Source of the DNA: Acetatifactor sp.
GTDB lineage: Bacteria; Bacillota; Clostridia; Lachnospirales; Lachnospiraceae
Reading direction: 5' to 3'
DNA: 36,566 nucleotides
Assembly: GCA_024693365.1 (NCBI GenBank)
Contig: JAILLF010000002.1
Coordinates: 1-36,566 of the forward strand
Part shown: positions 24,534 through 32,743 of the stretch, piece by piece
Layout of the letters: each line of letters opens with the position of its first letter
How positions within the stretch are numbered: position 1 is the stretch's first letter
Notes under the pieces: generated by a model
The model's database searches: none
Told to the model about the DNA's origin: nothing
What the model saw: only the letters and a program-made list of their open reading frames with translations
Program-made: the position numbers and the translations under genes

Positions 24534-25508
24534 TTACGCCGGCATCGTCAGATCATACCAATCCTCTTCGTCCGTTACCACCCATTCCAGGCCGCGGCGT
24601 CTCTCGATCACAATGGAGGGATTTAGGTTTCCGATGGAGGCGTTTGCATTCACCTTGGCATCGTTGATGGCCCAATTGTATCTGAAATAAAGATCCAATT
24701 CGTCAAGAATCTCCTCCTTGCTCCTTAGCTTACTCTTCTTTACGAGATCCTGAACTGACTTGCAGCTTTGCATGAGCTTTATCGCCATGTCGCAATCACA
24801 GACGTTGCTGGCGTCAGAAATATCCTTGACGAGTCCCAGGCACCAGCAAAGGGACCAGAACGCCTCATATGCCCAGTCCATGTCAATGGCATCCTGCATG
24901 GAGTAGGTTCCGTCAATGATGCGCTTTTCCTTGGAATTGAGCTGGTCCATGACGCCAAGCTTCTCCAGAATCGGCTTAAAATAATTGAGTCCCTCTTCGT
25001 AATTATTGTTTCCAATGTCGCAGGCAATCTGAATGACGTAAAAGCAGGCGATCGCCCTTTTGCAGATGGCTTCCTTCTCTTTTACCACAACGCTCTCATC
25101 GTCCCAGCGCGTCATCACGTTATCCCCAACCGTGATCCCCTGACTGCCAACCAGCCGGTTGTTCTTCTCACGGCGCTCCTTCTGCTTTGGGGTCTCGGGA
25201 AGCTCCCTATTTTTCAGGCAGGGGTGACATCCCTCCATGTAGGCAACCGTCTGCTGAAACATTTCTTCGTTAATGTTCACCATCATGAGCTTGCCCTTTT
25301 GCGCCGCAAAATAGTGCGTTTGTCCTGAAAAGCTGATCTTAAAAAGGCCCTCCACCTGCTGTTCCTCAGTGGTGAAAAGGTAGCCCATGCTGACGCCAAG
25401 GCCCTTAAAGTCCTTCTCCGTCATCAGATTGTTTTGCATCAGCACCCCAATTGACGTATTTACCAATGCTTCCTTTAGTTCACGGTTAAACATTTGATTG
25501 ATTTCCAT
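24534..25508 (-). CDS. DUF4272 domain-containing protein, 324 aa
   Basis: The C-terminal half has the DUF4272 pattern: a helical repertoire with EAICKRAIACFYVIQIACDIG, the core MDWAYEAFWSLCWCLGLV, then DLYFRYNWAINDAKVNA and the final ERRRGLEWVVTDEEDWYDLTM. The domain's function is unknown. The N-terminal region (1-130) resembles neither a known enzyme nor a membrane protein. The start ATG 25508 has GGGGGAG five bases upstream and a promoter at 25557-25585. The sigma-fusion gene lies 113 bp downstream on the same strand, so readthrough could join them, though no terminator or second promoter is clear between them. Confidence 0.85.
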   Translation of the reverse strand: MEINQMFNRELKEALVNTSIGVLMQNNLMTEKDFKGLGVSMGYLFTTEEQQVEGLFKISFSGQTHYFAAQKGKLMMVNINEEMFQQTVAYMEGCHPCLKNRELPETPKQKERREKNNRLVGSQGITVGDNVMTRWDDESVVVKEKEAICKRAIACFYVIQIACDIGNNNYEEGLNYFKPILEKLGVMDQLNSKEKRIIDGTYSMQDAIDMDWAYEAFWSLCWCLGLVKDISDASNVCDCDMAIKLMQSCKSVQDLVKKSKLRSKEEILDELDLYFRYNWAINDAKVNANASIGNLNPSIVIERRRGLEWVVTDEEDWYDLTMPA

Positions 25509-25556
25509 GCGTACTCCCCCTTGTTTTTGCGTAAGTGCGATTTGCATTCCAAGAAA

Positions 25557-25585
25557 ATCATATCAAAAATCATTACGTCATGCAA
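25557..25585 (-). promoter_or_regulatory. Promoter of the DUF4272 gene
   Basis: TTGCAT (25580-25585, minus strand) and TATGAT (25557-25562) have a 17-bp spacer, 49 bp before the start codon. Confidence 0.75.
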
Positions 25586-25602
25586 GTAATCATGTTTCAA
25601 GA

Positions 25603-26463
25603 CTATTTATCCAGGAACTTTTCAGCATATGCGTTGCAGCTGACCTCATGGAACCCAAGGGATTCATATAACTTATGCGCCTTATCGTTTCCGACGATAC
25701 AGTAAAGATACGGCGTCTCGTCCCCTTGCTCCAAAATGCGGTTGACCAGGAATTTCGTGAATTCCTTTCCCAGCCCCTTCCCCTGGTGGGTGAGCTTGAT
25801 CGATACGGAGGAAAGCTCCGCGCCGTCAATCTGCGCAAAGCCGATGATCTCTTCGCCCTCCAACCATACGTATTCACCCTCCGCATGCTCCGCATAGAAA
25901 TTCTTCATGTCATCACTGGGCTCGGAACGCTTTGAGTCGGGAAAGCTCCCTGATTCCAGACGCATCTTGTGAAACGCCTCATCCTCCAGGGTAAAGGCGG
26001 CCACAAAGTCCTCGTCCCTGTATTTGCGGATCGGGAGTGGCTTCTCTTCAAACTTGCCGCCCTGATATTTCATGATGGTGGAAGCAAACTTTTTCTTGAA
26101 ACCGCACTTTTCCGCAAGCTTTCTCGCGACGTCGCTGTGACTGTCATAGGCGGTCGTGATCTTCCATCTTGACTCCGACTGCATCTGCGCCTCTGCCTTA
26201 CGTGCGGCAAGCGTGCCAACCCCCTGACCGCGAAACTCCGGGAAAACGTAAACGTATAAAAATCCATCCGCCTCGTCGACGATGCAGGACAGACCAACGA
26301 CCTCGTCCTCATGACAGATGCCAAAGATCTCCTCACCATTGTCTGCCACGCCCTCATAAAAATCTGCATCCGCCTCTGACTGATCTACCCGGGAAAGATA
26401 CACCGACGCATCCTCAAGCTTGCGGATCCCAATGCTGTTAATTCCAGCTTTTTCCATTTCCAT
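25603..26463 (-). CDS. Tandem GNAT acetyltransferase, 286 aa
   Basis: Two GNAT domains are visible. The first (about 1-130) has the acetyl-CoA loop VFPEFRGQGVGTLAARKAEA and ends with the CGFKKKF turn. The second (about 140-286) has SIKLTHQGKGLGKEFTKFLV and a KAHKLYESLGFHEV end. Tandem GNATs act on small molecules or protein N-termini; no substrate can be inferred. The start ATG 26463 is chosen with AGGG eight bases upstream; a GTG at 26472 is an alternative. A promoter and operator-like palindrome lie upstream. Confidence 0.88.
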   Translation of the reverse strand: MEMEKAGINSIGIRKLEDASVYLSRVDQSEADADFYEGVADNGEEIFGICHEDEVVGLSCIVDEADGFLYVYVFPEFRGQGVGTLAARKAEAQMQSESRWKITTAYDSHSDVARKLAEKCGFKKKFASTIMKYQGGKFEEKPLPIRKYRDEDFVAAFTLEDEAFHKMRLESGSFPDSKRSEPSDDMKNFYAEHAEGEYVWLEGEEIIGFAQIDGAELSSVSIKLTHQGKGLGKEFTKFLVNRILEQGDETPYLYCIVGNDKAHKLYESLGFHEVSCNAYAEKFLDK

Positions 26464-26507
26464 AATGATCACCCTAACTTTCCAATACTGATTGTTAAAT
26501 GCTGCCC

Positions 26508-26521
26508 GGGACGTACGTCCC
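26508..26521. promoter_or_regulatory. 14-bp perfect palindrome downstream of a promoter, probable operator
   Basis: GGGACGTACGTCCC is self-complementary and lies eight bases downstream of the -10 box on the minus strand, over the expected transcription start of the GNAT gene. Confidence 0.6.
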
Positions 26522-26529
26522 TATGATTC

Positions 26530-26558
26530 ATTTTACCGAGAAACCGTAGTTACCGCAA
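26530..26558 (-). promoter_or_regulatory. Promoter of the GNAT gene
   Basis: TTGCGG (26553-26558, minus strand) and TAAAAT (26530-26535) are separated by 17 bp. Between here and 26722 I see one small inverted repeat (TTCCAAC/GTTGGAA, 26601-26619) and no convincing gene. Confidence 0.65.
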
Positions 26559-26722
26559 CCTCACGTTTGTACGGAAGTAAATTTGCGGCTGGCGCAGTTC
26601 TTCCAACTTCAGGTTGGAAATTTGCGTCACAACCCAACGACGGCGCCCATGCCGTGATGCCGGCCGTCTTGGAATTACTGGCGCTGGGGGAATGATCCGT
26701 GAATTCCTTTATAATACGTCAA

Positions 26723-26756
26723 AAAAGGCTCCCGGGATCGTCCGCGGAAGCCTTTT
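26723..26756 (-). terminator. Terminator of the MerR-family gene
   Basis: AAAAGGCT pairs with AGCCTTTT, extended by GC pairs with mismatches; on the minus strand the stem ends in TTTTTT. It begins three bases after the stop codon at 26760. Confidence 0.85.
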
Positions 26757-26759
26757 CGT

Positions 26760-27875
26760 TTATTCCCTCACCATCACGTAATAACTGCTTTCCCTTCCGC
26801 CAAAGCGGTAATCCCCGCTCTTCCACTCGATGATGAGATACTCCTTGTCTTCAAATATCTTGATCTCATAGGCACAGGCGTTGCTGTTCCACTTGCGAAG
26901 CCAATAGCCCTTTGTCCATACGTGCTTGTCATCTCCGGTGATCACTTGGTCCCGGTAGACCGCCTTTACGTGACCGCCCTCCATGAATTCAATCTCCTTG
27001 AAATACGGGTCCTCCAAGTAATTCCCCGCGCCCTTGGGCGGATTCTCGTAGGGGACAAAGTCTTCCTTGCCAATCCACAGCGGATCAAAATAGCAGAAGG
27101 CCTTCCATTTTCCAAGCACCCTGTCGTCAGGAACAAATGCCTTGTTTACGTCATCCTTTCTCGTGATCTGCTCCTTTGAATAGTGCACGTCATCCAGCTT
27201 TCGAAGGACAATGGGCGTCGTTTCCCCCGTCACCGGATAATCCTGCGTCTTATATTGGATCACTGCGTAAAGGTCATCCCCCCGCTTTTCCACCCGGTAG
27301 TCGCTTAGGAATTTGCTCTGCCCATTGTCAAAGATCAATTTCCCCTTGGTCCACCCGAAGCACCAGTAAAACTCTCCGTTTGGCAGGAAATACAAATGCC
27401 TGTTATTGTCGCCAAGTAAGGACGGCTGGGCCTTTCCGCTTCCGCCCGCTTGTCCCGTCCTTCCTTCGTCCTTCCCGAGGACGAGCCATTTTCCGATCAT
27501 CTGCTCATCATTTTCAAACGTCACGTTGACGTCCTCGACCAGCGGCTTAAATCTTTGTTCCATCATGATCCCTCCATTCATCTTCTCTTTTAATTCCTCA
27601 AGATCACGAAGCATCTTTTCAATCTCCGCCTTCCTGCCTGCAAACATGGCCTCCACGGACTCATCTGCATACAGCATGGCCCGGATTTCGGCCAGCGAAA
27701 ATCCAACCGCCTTCAGCTCCGAAATTCGCTGGAAAACGGCAATCTGCGATTCATCATAATAACGGTATTCCGTAAACCGGTCTATGTAGAGGGGCTTTAA
27801 CAGTCCAATCTTATCATAATGCCGCAGTACGGAAATATTCGTCTTACACGCTCTGGCAAAGTCTCCAATTTTCAT
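26760..27875 (-). CDS. MerR-family regulator with a duplicated effector domain, 371 aa
   Basis: The MerR DNA-binding head (1-75) contains IGDFARACKTNISVLRHYDKIGLLKP and RYYDESQIAVFQRI, followed by the dimer helix with KAEIEKMLRDLEELKEK. The C-terminal part is two related beta-rich units. The first begins MIGKWLVLGKD (about 135) and the second VLGKWKAFCYFD (about 255), each having the GKW and a later aromatic/gly pattern of lipocalin-like ligand pockets. The start ATG 27875 has AGGAG seven bases upstream. Its promoter has a 19-bp spacer, the spacing that MerR proteins activate by untwisting, so autoregulation is likely. The ligand is unknown. Confidence 0.88.
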   Translation of the reverse strand: MKIGDFARACKTNISVLRHYDKIGLLKPLYIDRFTEYRYYDESQIAVFQRISELKAVGFSLAEIRAMLYADESVEAMFAGRKAEIEKMLRDLEELKEKMNGGIMMEQRFKPLVEDVNVTFENDEQMIGKWLVLGKDEGRTGQAGGSGKAQPSLLGDNNRHLYFLPNGEFYWCFGWTKGKLIFDNGQSKFLSDYRVEKRGDDLYAVIQYKTQDYPVTGETTPIVLRKLDDVHYSKEQITRKDDVNKAFVPDDRVLGKWKAFCYFDPLWIGKEDFVPYENPPKGAGNYLEDPYFKEIEFMEGGHVKAVYRDQVITGDDKHVWTKGYWLRKWNSNACAYEIKIFEDKEYLIIEWKSGDYRFGGRESSYYVMVRE

Positions 27876-27930
27876 GATCTCATCTCCTGGGTTTCGCAAA
27901 CGCGTGACCGCGCTTACGGAGTAACAATTG

Positions 27931-27944
27931 ATAAGGTACCTTAT
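27931..27944. promoter_or_regulatory. 14-bp perfect palindrome in the MerR gene leader
   Basis: ATAAGGTACCTTAT is self-complementary and lies just downstream of the -10 box of the MerR gene promoter. It may be a second binding site or an RNA hairpin. Confidence 0.55.
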
Positions 27945-27950
27945 GAAACA

Positions 27951-27981
27951 TTTATAAGCCTAAAGCTAGGTTGAGAGTCAA
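27951..27981 (-). promoter_or_regulatory. MerR-type promoter with a 19-bp spacer
   Basis: TTGACT (27976-27981, minus strand) and TATAAA (27951-27956) are separated by 19 bp instead of 17. The spacer contains the dyad-like CCTAGCTTTAGG. This is the architecture activated by MerR-family proteins, and the gene behind it encodes one. Confidence 0.8.
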
Positions 27982-28000
27982 CGCCATTTAGCAAAAAAAT

Positions 28001-28030
28001 ACGTCGCACTCTAAATATAATATACGACGT
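28001..28030. promoter_or_regulatory. Inverted repeat in the MerR/XRE intergenic region
   Basis: ACGTCG (28001-28006) and CGACGT (28025-28030) flank an AT-rich centre that contains TATAAT. It may be a regulator site. No clear -35 is placed correctly for that TATAAT. Confidence 0.35.
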
Positions 28031-28091
28031 TTGATAATAAATGAAAAGGCGGTACCGCTCTTGGTGCATGTTTAACGTAAATCCATTTTCC

Positions 28092-28104
28092 CAACCACTG
28101 GTTG
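28092..28104. promoter_or_regulatory. Short palindrome upstream of the XRE regulator
   Basis: CAACCACTGGTTG is a six-base inverted pair around one base, about 85 bp before the XRE gene. It is a candidate autoregulatory operator; the promoter itself is not clear in this stretch. Confidence 0.4.
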
Positions 28105-28189
28105 TATGAATTCGAAAAATGCGTTATTGATGTTTTTGTTTCTTGCTGTTACGATAATTACGTAAGGCGCCGACGGAAAGGAGAATGGA

Positions 28190-29239
28190 ATGAACTTAGG
28201 TAAGAAAATTAAACAACTCAGATTCCAATACAGTTACACCCAGGAGCAATTAGCGGAAAAGATGGGAGTCACCTCGCAGGCGGTCTCCAAGTGGGAAAAC
28301 AATGCAGCCATGCCTGACGTCATGCTTTTGCCTGCCCTGGCGGAAACCTTTGGCGTTACGATCGATGACCTCTTTGACCTCACGGCCGGGCAAAAGATGA
28401 ACCGCATCGAAAACCGCATGGATACGGAGGAAGAGCTTGCGCCTGACGTCTTTTACGATTATGAAAATTACTTAATGGAGCAGATCAAGGTGCCTGAAAA
28501 CAAAGGGCGCGCAACGAGTCTTCTCGCGCATCTGTATCATCATCGTCTGGTAAGCTATGCGGCGAAAACCTCCGCGTATGCGCGGGATGCCATCATGAAT
28601 GCGCCGGAGCAAAAGGATTGCCAGTGGCTTCTTCAGAAAGCGGAGGGCGGGACCATCTGGGACTGGAATGTGGCCAATCACCGCAAGACCATCGACTTTT
28701 ATAAGTCCGTAATTGCGAATGACAACATAGAGCCTCACACGCCCCTTCCCTATTATTACCTGCTGGATGAACTGATCGCGGACCATCGCACCCAGGAAGC
28801 CCGCACCTATCTGGAAGCATTGCAAAAGTGCCCCGCGCACAAGCCCGTGCTCATTCCCGTATACGAGGCTGCGATCGCCCTCGCCGAATTTGATGAGCCG
28901 AAGGCAAATGCCATCATGGAAAAAGCCCTTGCCGATCATGCAGGGAATGCGGACGTTCTCTTCGAAGCAGCGCAGTTTTACGCGCACAAATGCGATTATG
29001 ATAAAGCGATCCAATATTATGAGGCATCCTTTGAATCGGAGGCCAACAGGAAGCCCCGCTATACGGATGCATTGGAGGGCATTGCCGCGATCCACGAGAT
29101 TCGCGGCGACTATGCCAAAGCTGCCGAAACGCATAAGCACATTCTCACGCTTTTACATGAGGAATGGGGCTTCAAGGATGAAACCTCCGTCCTCCATACG
29201 GAGCAGGAAATCGCGCGGCTGCAGGGCATGATAAAATAA
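28190..29239 (+). CDS. XRE-family regulator with C-terminal TPR-like repeats, 349 aa
   Basis: The HTH is in residues 5-60, with YTQEQLAEKMGVTSQAVSKW followed by ENNAAMPDVMLLPALAETFGVTIDDLF, the typical Firmicute XRE layout. From about residue 85 the protein is helical and ends with TPR-like units (AAQFYAHKCDYDKAIQYYEASF and ALEGIAAIHEIRGDYAKAAETH). Such XRE-TPR proteins can respond to peptides or protein partners, but no peptide gene is adjacent. AAAGGAG lies six bases before ATG 28190. It is transcribed divergently from the MerR gene, with 314 bp of palindrome-bearing DNA between them. Confidence 0.88.
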   Translation: MNLGKKIKQLRFQYSYTQEQLAEKMGVTSQAVSKWENNAAMPDVMLLPALAETFGVTIDDLFDLTAGQKMNRIENRMDTEEELAPDVFYDYENYLMEQIKVPENKGRATSLLAHLYHHRLVSYAAKTSAYARDAIMNAPEQKDCQWLLQKAEGGTIWDWNVANHRKTIDFYKSVIANDNIEPHTPLPYYYLLDELIADHRTQEARTYLEALQKCPAHKPVLIPVYEAAIALAEFDEPKANAIMEKALADHAGNADVLFEAAQFYAHKCDYDKAIQYYEASFESEANRKPRYTDALEGIAAIHEIRGDYAKAAETHKHILTLLHEEWGFKDETSVLHTEQEIARLQGMIK

Positions 29240-29284
29240 CTTTTGCGGCTTGATCCAGACGGGCAGCGCATGCATTTACTCAAA

Positions 29285-29311
29285 AAAAGAGCAGCCATGC
29301 GCTGCTCTTTT
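29285..29311. terminator. Bidirectional terminator between convergent genes
   Basis: AAAAGAGCAGC and GCTGCTCTTTT form an 11-bp perfect stem around CATGC, with A runs on one side and T runs on the other. It can serve both the XRE gene and the lipoprotein at 29364. Confidence 0.85.
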
Positions 29312-29363
29312 AGTCTTCTCATTGTACTGAAGTTTCTGTTCCAGGTTTTCAGCTCACCTCGCA

Positions 29364-30467
29364 TCAATAAGCAAAATTGAATTCGTACTTCGCTCCCACA
29401 TTGACAATGGCATCATCTCCGGCTGCCGTCACCTCAAAGCTTGCGCCGTCCCATCCCCTCAACAGGATGGTTCCTTCCACCTTCCCATCATAGGAAGTAA
29501 ATGCAAGCTTTCCGTTCCCTTGATCCACGAAGGTTCCTTCAATCACTCCGGTTCTGTAAAGGGCGATCAGTGCCTCGTCCTCTCCCTCCCAGCTTTTGCG
29601 GGTGATCAGAGAATCATACACGCTTCCGGTTCCCTCATTGTTGACGTACGTACCATATTTCGCGTTTCTTTCCGGCATTGCAAAGGATTCTCCTTTGATC
29701 TTGGCGAGTGCATTCGCAAGAACGTAAACCCTGTTTCTTGTGATTTCCTCCCAAAATCCATATTGCTGCGTGGGATACATGCTTCCGTTTTCTTCGCTGC
29801 TGCCAATGTTTTCCAGCGTTACCTCTTCCTTCATCGAAACCCAGTTCCGCTGCTCGGAAAGAAGCTGCTCCTTTGTCTGTGCGTCAGCCTGGCTGCTGAT
29901 CCTGCCCCAAAGACTGTTCAGCTCTTTGTCCCAGATGACGTAAAACCACTGCGCCGTCTGATTTATTTCATATTGTGTGTTTGCAGCCTTTGCAAGCTTG
30001 TCAAACTGTTCGGCAATCTTTTCCACGGCCGCCAGCTCCTCCGTAACGGAAGCGGAGGAAGCCGCAATCGCATCCACGCTTGTCTGAAGGTCTGCATCAT
30101 AGTCGCGACCTAAGTCTGCCGCCTCTACGCCGTTCGCAAAGAACTCCTGCACCTTCTGACCGGCCACGTTGCCTTCTGCCTGGCCCTGATTGCCCTCGGT
30201 GCCTTTATCCTGGCCCTGGTCGCCCTTCGTGCCTTCTTCTTGGCCCTGGTCGCCCTTCGCGCCTTCTTGGCCCTGGTCGTTCTTCGTGCCTTCTTCTTGG
30301 CCCTGGTCGTTCTTCGTGCCTTCGCCTTGATTCTGGTTGCCTGTCGGGGATTCGGCGGCGGTGATGGGTTCTCCGCTGAACGGGTCTGCTTTTTCCTCAT
30401 TCGTACCACAGGCACTAATTCCCAATGCCAGACAACATAACGTTACAATCATGATTTTTTTCTTCAT
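29364..30467 (-). CDS. Lipoprotein with a repeat linker and an LprI-like (DUF1311) domain, 367 aa
   Basis: The signal peptide ends in the lipobox ISAC (Cys20). Residues 43-100 are a low-complexity linker made of a ten-residue unit with core DQGQEEGTK, repeated about five times. The central region resembles the lysozyme-inhibitor LprI-type domain: paired helices ending LLSEQRNWVSMKEEV and a later FWEEITRNRVYVLANAL. The C-terminal 80 residues are beta-rich (VNVGAKYEFNFAY end). It probably sits at the outer membrane face with the linker spanning the cell wall. GGAGA precedes the start, and it has its own promoter at 30513-30541. Its position behind an anti-sigma gene suggests an envelope-stress link (inference). 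Confidence 0.82.
   Translation of the reverse strand: MKKKIMIVTLCCLALGISACGTNEEKADPFSGEPITAAESPTGNQNQGEGTKNDQGQEEGTKNDQGQEGAKGDQGQEEGTKGDQGQDKGTEGNQGQAEGNVAGQKVQEFFANGVEAADLGRDYDADLQTSVDAIAASSASVTEELAAVEKIAEQFDKLAKAANTQYEINQTAQWFYVIWDKELNSLWGRISSQADAQTKEQLLSEQRNWVSMKEEVTLENIGSSEENGSMYPTQQYGFWEEITRNRVYVLANALAKIKGESFAMPERNAKYGTYVNNEGTGSVYDSLITRKSWEGEDEALIALYRTGVIEGTFVDQGNGKLAFTSYDGKVEGTILLRGWDGASFEVTAAGDDAIVNVGAKYEFNFAY
30168..30341. repeat. Degenerate 30-bp tandem repeat in the lipoprotein linker
   Basis: About five to six units each encode ten residues with a DQGQ core; one unit is nine residues long, so one copy lost a codon. The DNA is near-identical between units, the form expected from slipped-strand expansion. 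Confidence 0.85.
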
Positions 30468-30512
30468 GTCTCTTTTCTCCCATACTTTTCACGTAATTTA
30501 TTCAACCTAGCA

Positions 30513-30541
30513 ATACTACTACGAAGGCGGGAGAATTTCAA
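30513..30541 (-). promoter_or_regulatory. Promoter of the LprI-like lipoprotein gene
   Basis: TTGAAA (30536-30541, minus strand) and TAGTAT (30513-30518) are separated by 17 bp, 46 bp before the start codon. Confidence 0.7.
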
Positions 30542-30678
30542 CCTCTTTTTCTCATCAACCAATCAAATCCATACTCTGTTTCTTACAAATTTCGTCAAAG
30601 CCGCAAACAAAGGTACTTAGCGCTGATAAGAAAAAGCACTTAGTTCGGCCAGTAACGCGTCACGTCTGGTGACTTGAA

Positions 30679-31962
30679 TTATTCAGGAATATAAGCCTTA
30701 CCTTCCACGATCATCACCTTCGAGGCGTAGGTTGCTTCGCGTATCGTATGATTGTTTTCTTCCTCCATCTGATCACGGTACAATACTTCTACCGTGTCTC
30801 CTGCCTTGATGAGATTCATTTGTACGTAGCGGGAAATACGAACGTCATTCAACAAGATCTTGTACGTGATGCCATCCTTCGGATCCTTGCAAAGAACGGT
30901 ATCATCCACCAGAAAATACTCCTCGGTGATTTCCGTGACGGTACCAATGACCGCATTCGAAAAAGGCTGCGCCTCTATTTCCGTACAATGCTCCCTGCAG
31001 TTTTGAATGATTTCCCCTGCGGCTTCCTCCCCGATGTCATAGAGAGACTGCCAGCCAAATGCATTGGTCCACAAGTACCCGTCCCCAGTGACATAAAGCG
31101 CGACGTTATCGATGCCTAGCGCCTCAGAGCTGATGGAAAAGCCAAGATATTCACGTTTTTGAGCCATCCAGTTTTGATCCTCGATAAACTTGGCTTCCCT
31201 GCACTCCGTAGTCAAAACGTTCCACAGACAGGAAGCATCATTTAAAACAAAGCGCTTGTATTTAGAATCCTTTCCTCTTTCCTCAAACCAATTTAAGTTT
31301 ATGAGTTTGGGAAGATTGGCCTGATCCAGCAATTCGCCGAGCGTACTTGCAGGCAGATACTCGAAATTGCGAAAGACATAGTATCCGTCCTCCAATTTTA
31401 CGGCAAGGATCCTGCTTGCCGCGACGTCATTCAGTTCATACGCCTCGCCGATAATGACGTGCGACTCCTCCTTGATTTCATCATACCCGGTCACGTCAAA
31501 GGTGCCCAATGCCGACTTGAGCATGGTCTCTGAGACCTTGTGACCCGTATTTACGTACTCCATGCTATTCACGATCATCATCCTGTATTTTTCACCGACC
31601 GTCTGGTATTCCCATGGCCAAATGATGGCAGTAGACTCCTGACCTTGGAGCGTAAAGCTTTTGTATCTGCCATCCCCCATGCCTTGTTTATTCTTTCCAA
31701 GTGTAGATGGAAGGAGTATCACACTCGTGAGGACCAGCATGATCAGGCATGCCGCGGCGCCTCCCCACTTGAGCCAGGGTGCCCTGGGAACAGCATTTTT
31801 ACTTAAGGCGCTACTTGGACCGGCGCCGTGCTTTTCGCCCTTTGGAGATACCATGGCCTTGGGCAGTACCATGGCATTGGGCGGTACCATGGCATTTGGC
31901 GGTACCATGGCCTCTAAGATCAGATCTTCTTCTATGTTTCCAATTGCACCTACCATTCTCAT
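30679..31962 (-). CDS. Membrane anti-sigma-factor-like protein, 427 aa
   Basis: A short cytosolic N-terminal region (1-62, beginning MRMVGAIGNIEEDLILEA as in Lachnospiraceae anti-sigma proteins) is followed by one transmembrane segment (about 66-86) and a large extracellular domain (about 90-427). Its start overlaps the ECF sigma stop codon by four bases (ATGA, 31959-31962), the usual sigma/anti-sigma coupling. Residues 17-41 contain four copies of a hexapeptide AMVPPN-like unit. The extracellular domain has the pattern of unclassified sensor domains. It is inferred to hold the sigma factor until a signal is sensed outside. Confidence 0.82.
   Translation of the reverse strand: MRMVGAIGNIEEDLILEAMVPPNAMVPPNAMVLPKAMVSPKGEKHGAGPSSALSKNAVPRAPWLKWGGAAACLIMLVLTSVILLPSTLGKNKQGMGDGRYKSFTLQGQESTAIIWPWEYQTVGEKYRMMIVNSMEYVNTGHKVSETMLKSALGTFDVTGYDEIKEESHVIIGEAYELNDVAASRILAVKLEDGYYVFRNFEYLPASTLGELLDQANLPKLINLNWFEERGKDSKYKRFVLNDASCLWNVLTTECREAKFIEDQNWMAQKREYLGFSISSEALGIDNVALYVTGDGYLWTNAFGWQSLYDIGEEAAGEIIQNCREHCTEIEAQPFSNAVIGTVTEITEEYFLVDDTVLCKDPKDGITYKILLNDVRISRYVQMNLIKAGDTVEVLYRDQMEEENNHTIREATYASKVMIVEGKAYIPE
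31850..31921. repeat. 18-bp tandem repeat in the anti-sigma gene
   Basis: Four units begin at 31850, 31868, 31886 and 31904. Each contains ACCATGGC and encodes a hexapeptide starting with the residues of AMVPPN. The unit number could vary between strains without changing the frame. Confidence 0.9.
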
Positions 31963-32513
31963 ATTGCCACACCCTCCTTCCTAAGGTATTCCTTTAGATC
32001 CTTTCTGGCATGAAACAGAAGGTTCTTTACTTTGCTCTCCGTGATGGAGCAATTCTTTGCAATTTCCTTTATGGGATCAAAGAAAAAGTACTTTCGGATA
32101 AAAACATACCTGACTTCCTCTTTTTGATTCCTTAAAAACTGACTAATCAGCTTTCCGACGTCTTCATCCGTCGCGCCCGGCATAAAGCGCTCATCCGGCA
32201 GCACAGCCTCAAGCTCATCAAACGAAGTCGTCACGGCTGCAAGGCGTTTCTTTCGCGTCAAATACTGAAATCTTTTTAGTGAAAGGTTTCGGGTGATCTT
32301 ACAGGCAAACGCCAAAAGGCTCCCTGGTCTGGCCGGCGGAATGGCATTCCACAGGCCGGCGAAGGCGTCATTCACGCATTCCTCGGAATCCTCATGATTG
32401 TTCAAAATGCGAAATGCCGTCGCATACATCTGCCTGCCATACTGCGCCTGGGTTTCCTTGATTGCCTGCTCGTCCCTGGCAAAGAATAGATCTATGATCT
32501 GTGTTTCCTCCAT
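31959..32513 (-). CDS. ECF sigma factor, 184 aa
   Basis: Region 2 includes ATAFRILNNHEDSEECVNDAFAGLWNAIPP and LLAFACKITRNLSLKRFQ; region 4 includes YVFIRKYFFFDPIKEIAKN and an HTH ending ESKVKNLLFHARKDLKEYL. Length is standard for the family. The start ATG 32513 has AAGGAGG eight bases upstream. It is translationally coupled to the anti-sigma gene downstream by a four-base overlap. Its own promoter is not clear; a sequence with -10-like TACGTA upstream is too poorly matched to call. Confidence 0.92.
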   Translation of the reverse strand: MEETQIIDLFFARDEQAIKETQAQYGRQMYATAFRILNNHEDSEECVNDAFAGLWNAIPPARPGSLLAFACKITRNLSLKRFQYLTRKKRLAAVTTSFDELEAVLPDERFMPGATDEDVGKLISQFLRNQKEEVRYVFIRKYFFFDPIKEIAKNCSITESKVKNLLFHARKDLKEYLRKEGVAI

Positions 32514-32623
32514 CCGCCTCACCTCCTTACTCTTTCCGCCTACGCCTTCAACCATTACGTACCTTTTTGGGTGCCGCAGGTTTTAAAATTCTTCGAATTT
32601 ACCTTGCAGTTTTGTCTTACGGT

Positions 32624-32651
32624 TTGATAAATCTGTAATTTATGATATCAT
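32624..32651 (+). promoter_or_regulatory. Possible promoter of the second sigma-fusion gene
   Basis: TTGATA (32624-32629) and TATCAT (32646-32651) have a 16-bp spacer. The -10 overlaps the palindrome ATGATATCAT. The following leader contains three GGTGA-type elements (AGGTGACAT, CGGTGAACC, AGGTGAAGC). Confidence 0.5.
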
Positions 32652-32743
32652 CAAAACATCATTAGGTGACATAAATTTTTTCAAAAATTCGGTGAACCAT
32701 ATCCTTTGTTTTGCGACTAATAGGTGAAGCTTCAAAAAAGCCT

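Noticed and set aside
26492..26695. Plus-strand frame of 67 codons between GNAT and MerR genes
   Set aside because: It starts at TTG without a ribosome binding site and overlaps the GNAT promoter and operator; it may be a decayed fragment but cannot be supported.
32514..32600. ECF-type autoregulated promoter before the conventional sigma gene
   Set aside because: AAAACC and a CGTA-like -10 are present but their spacing does not fit the usual 16-17 bp arrangement.
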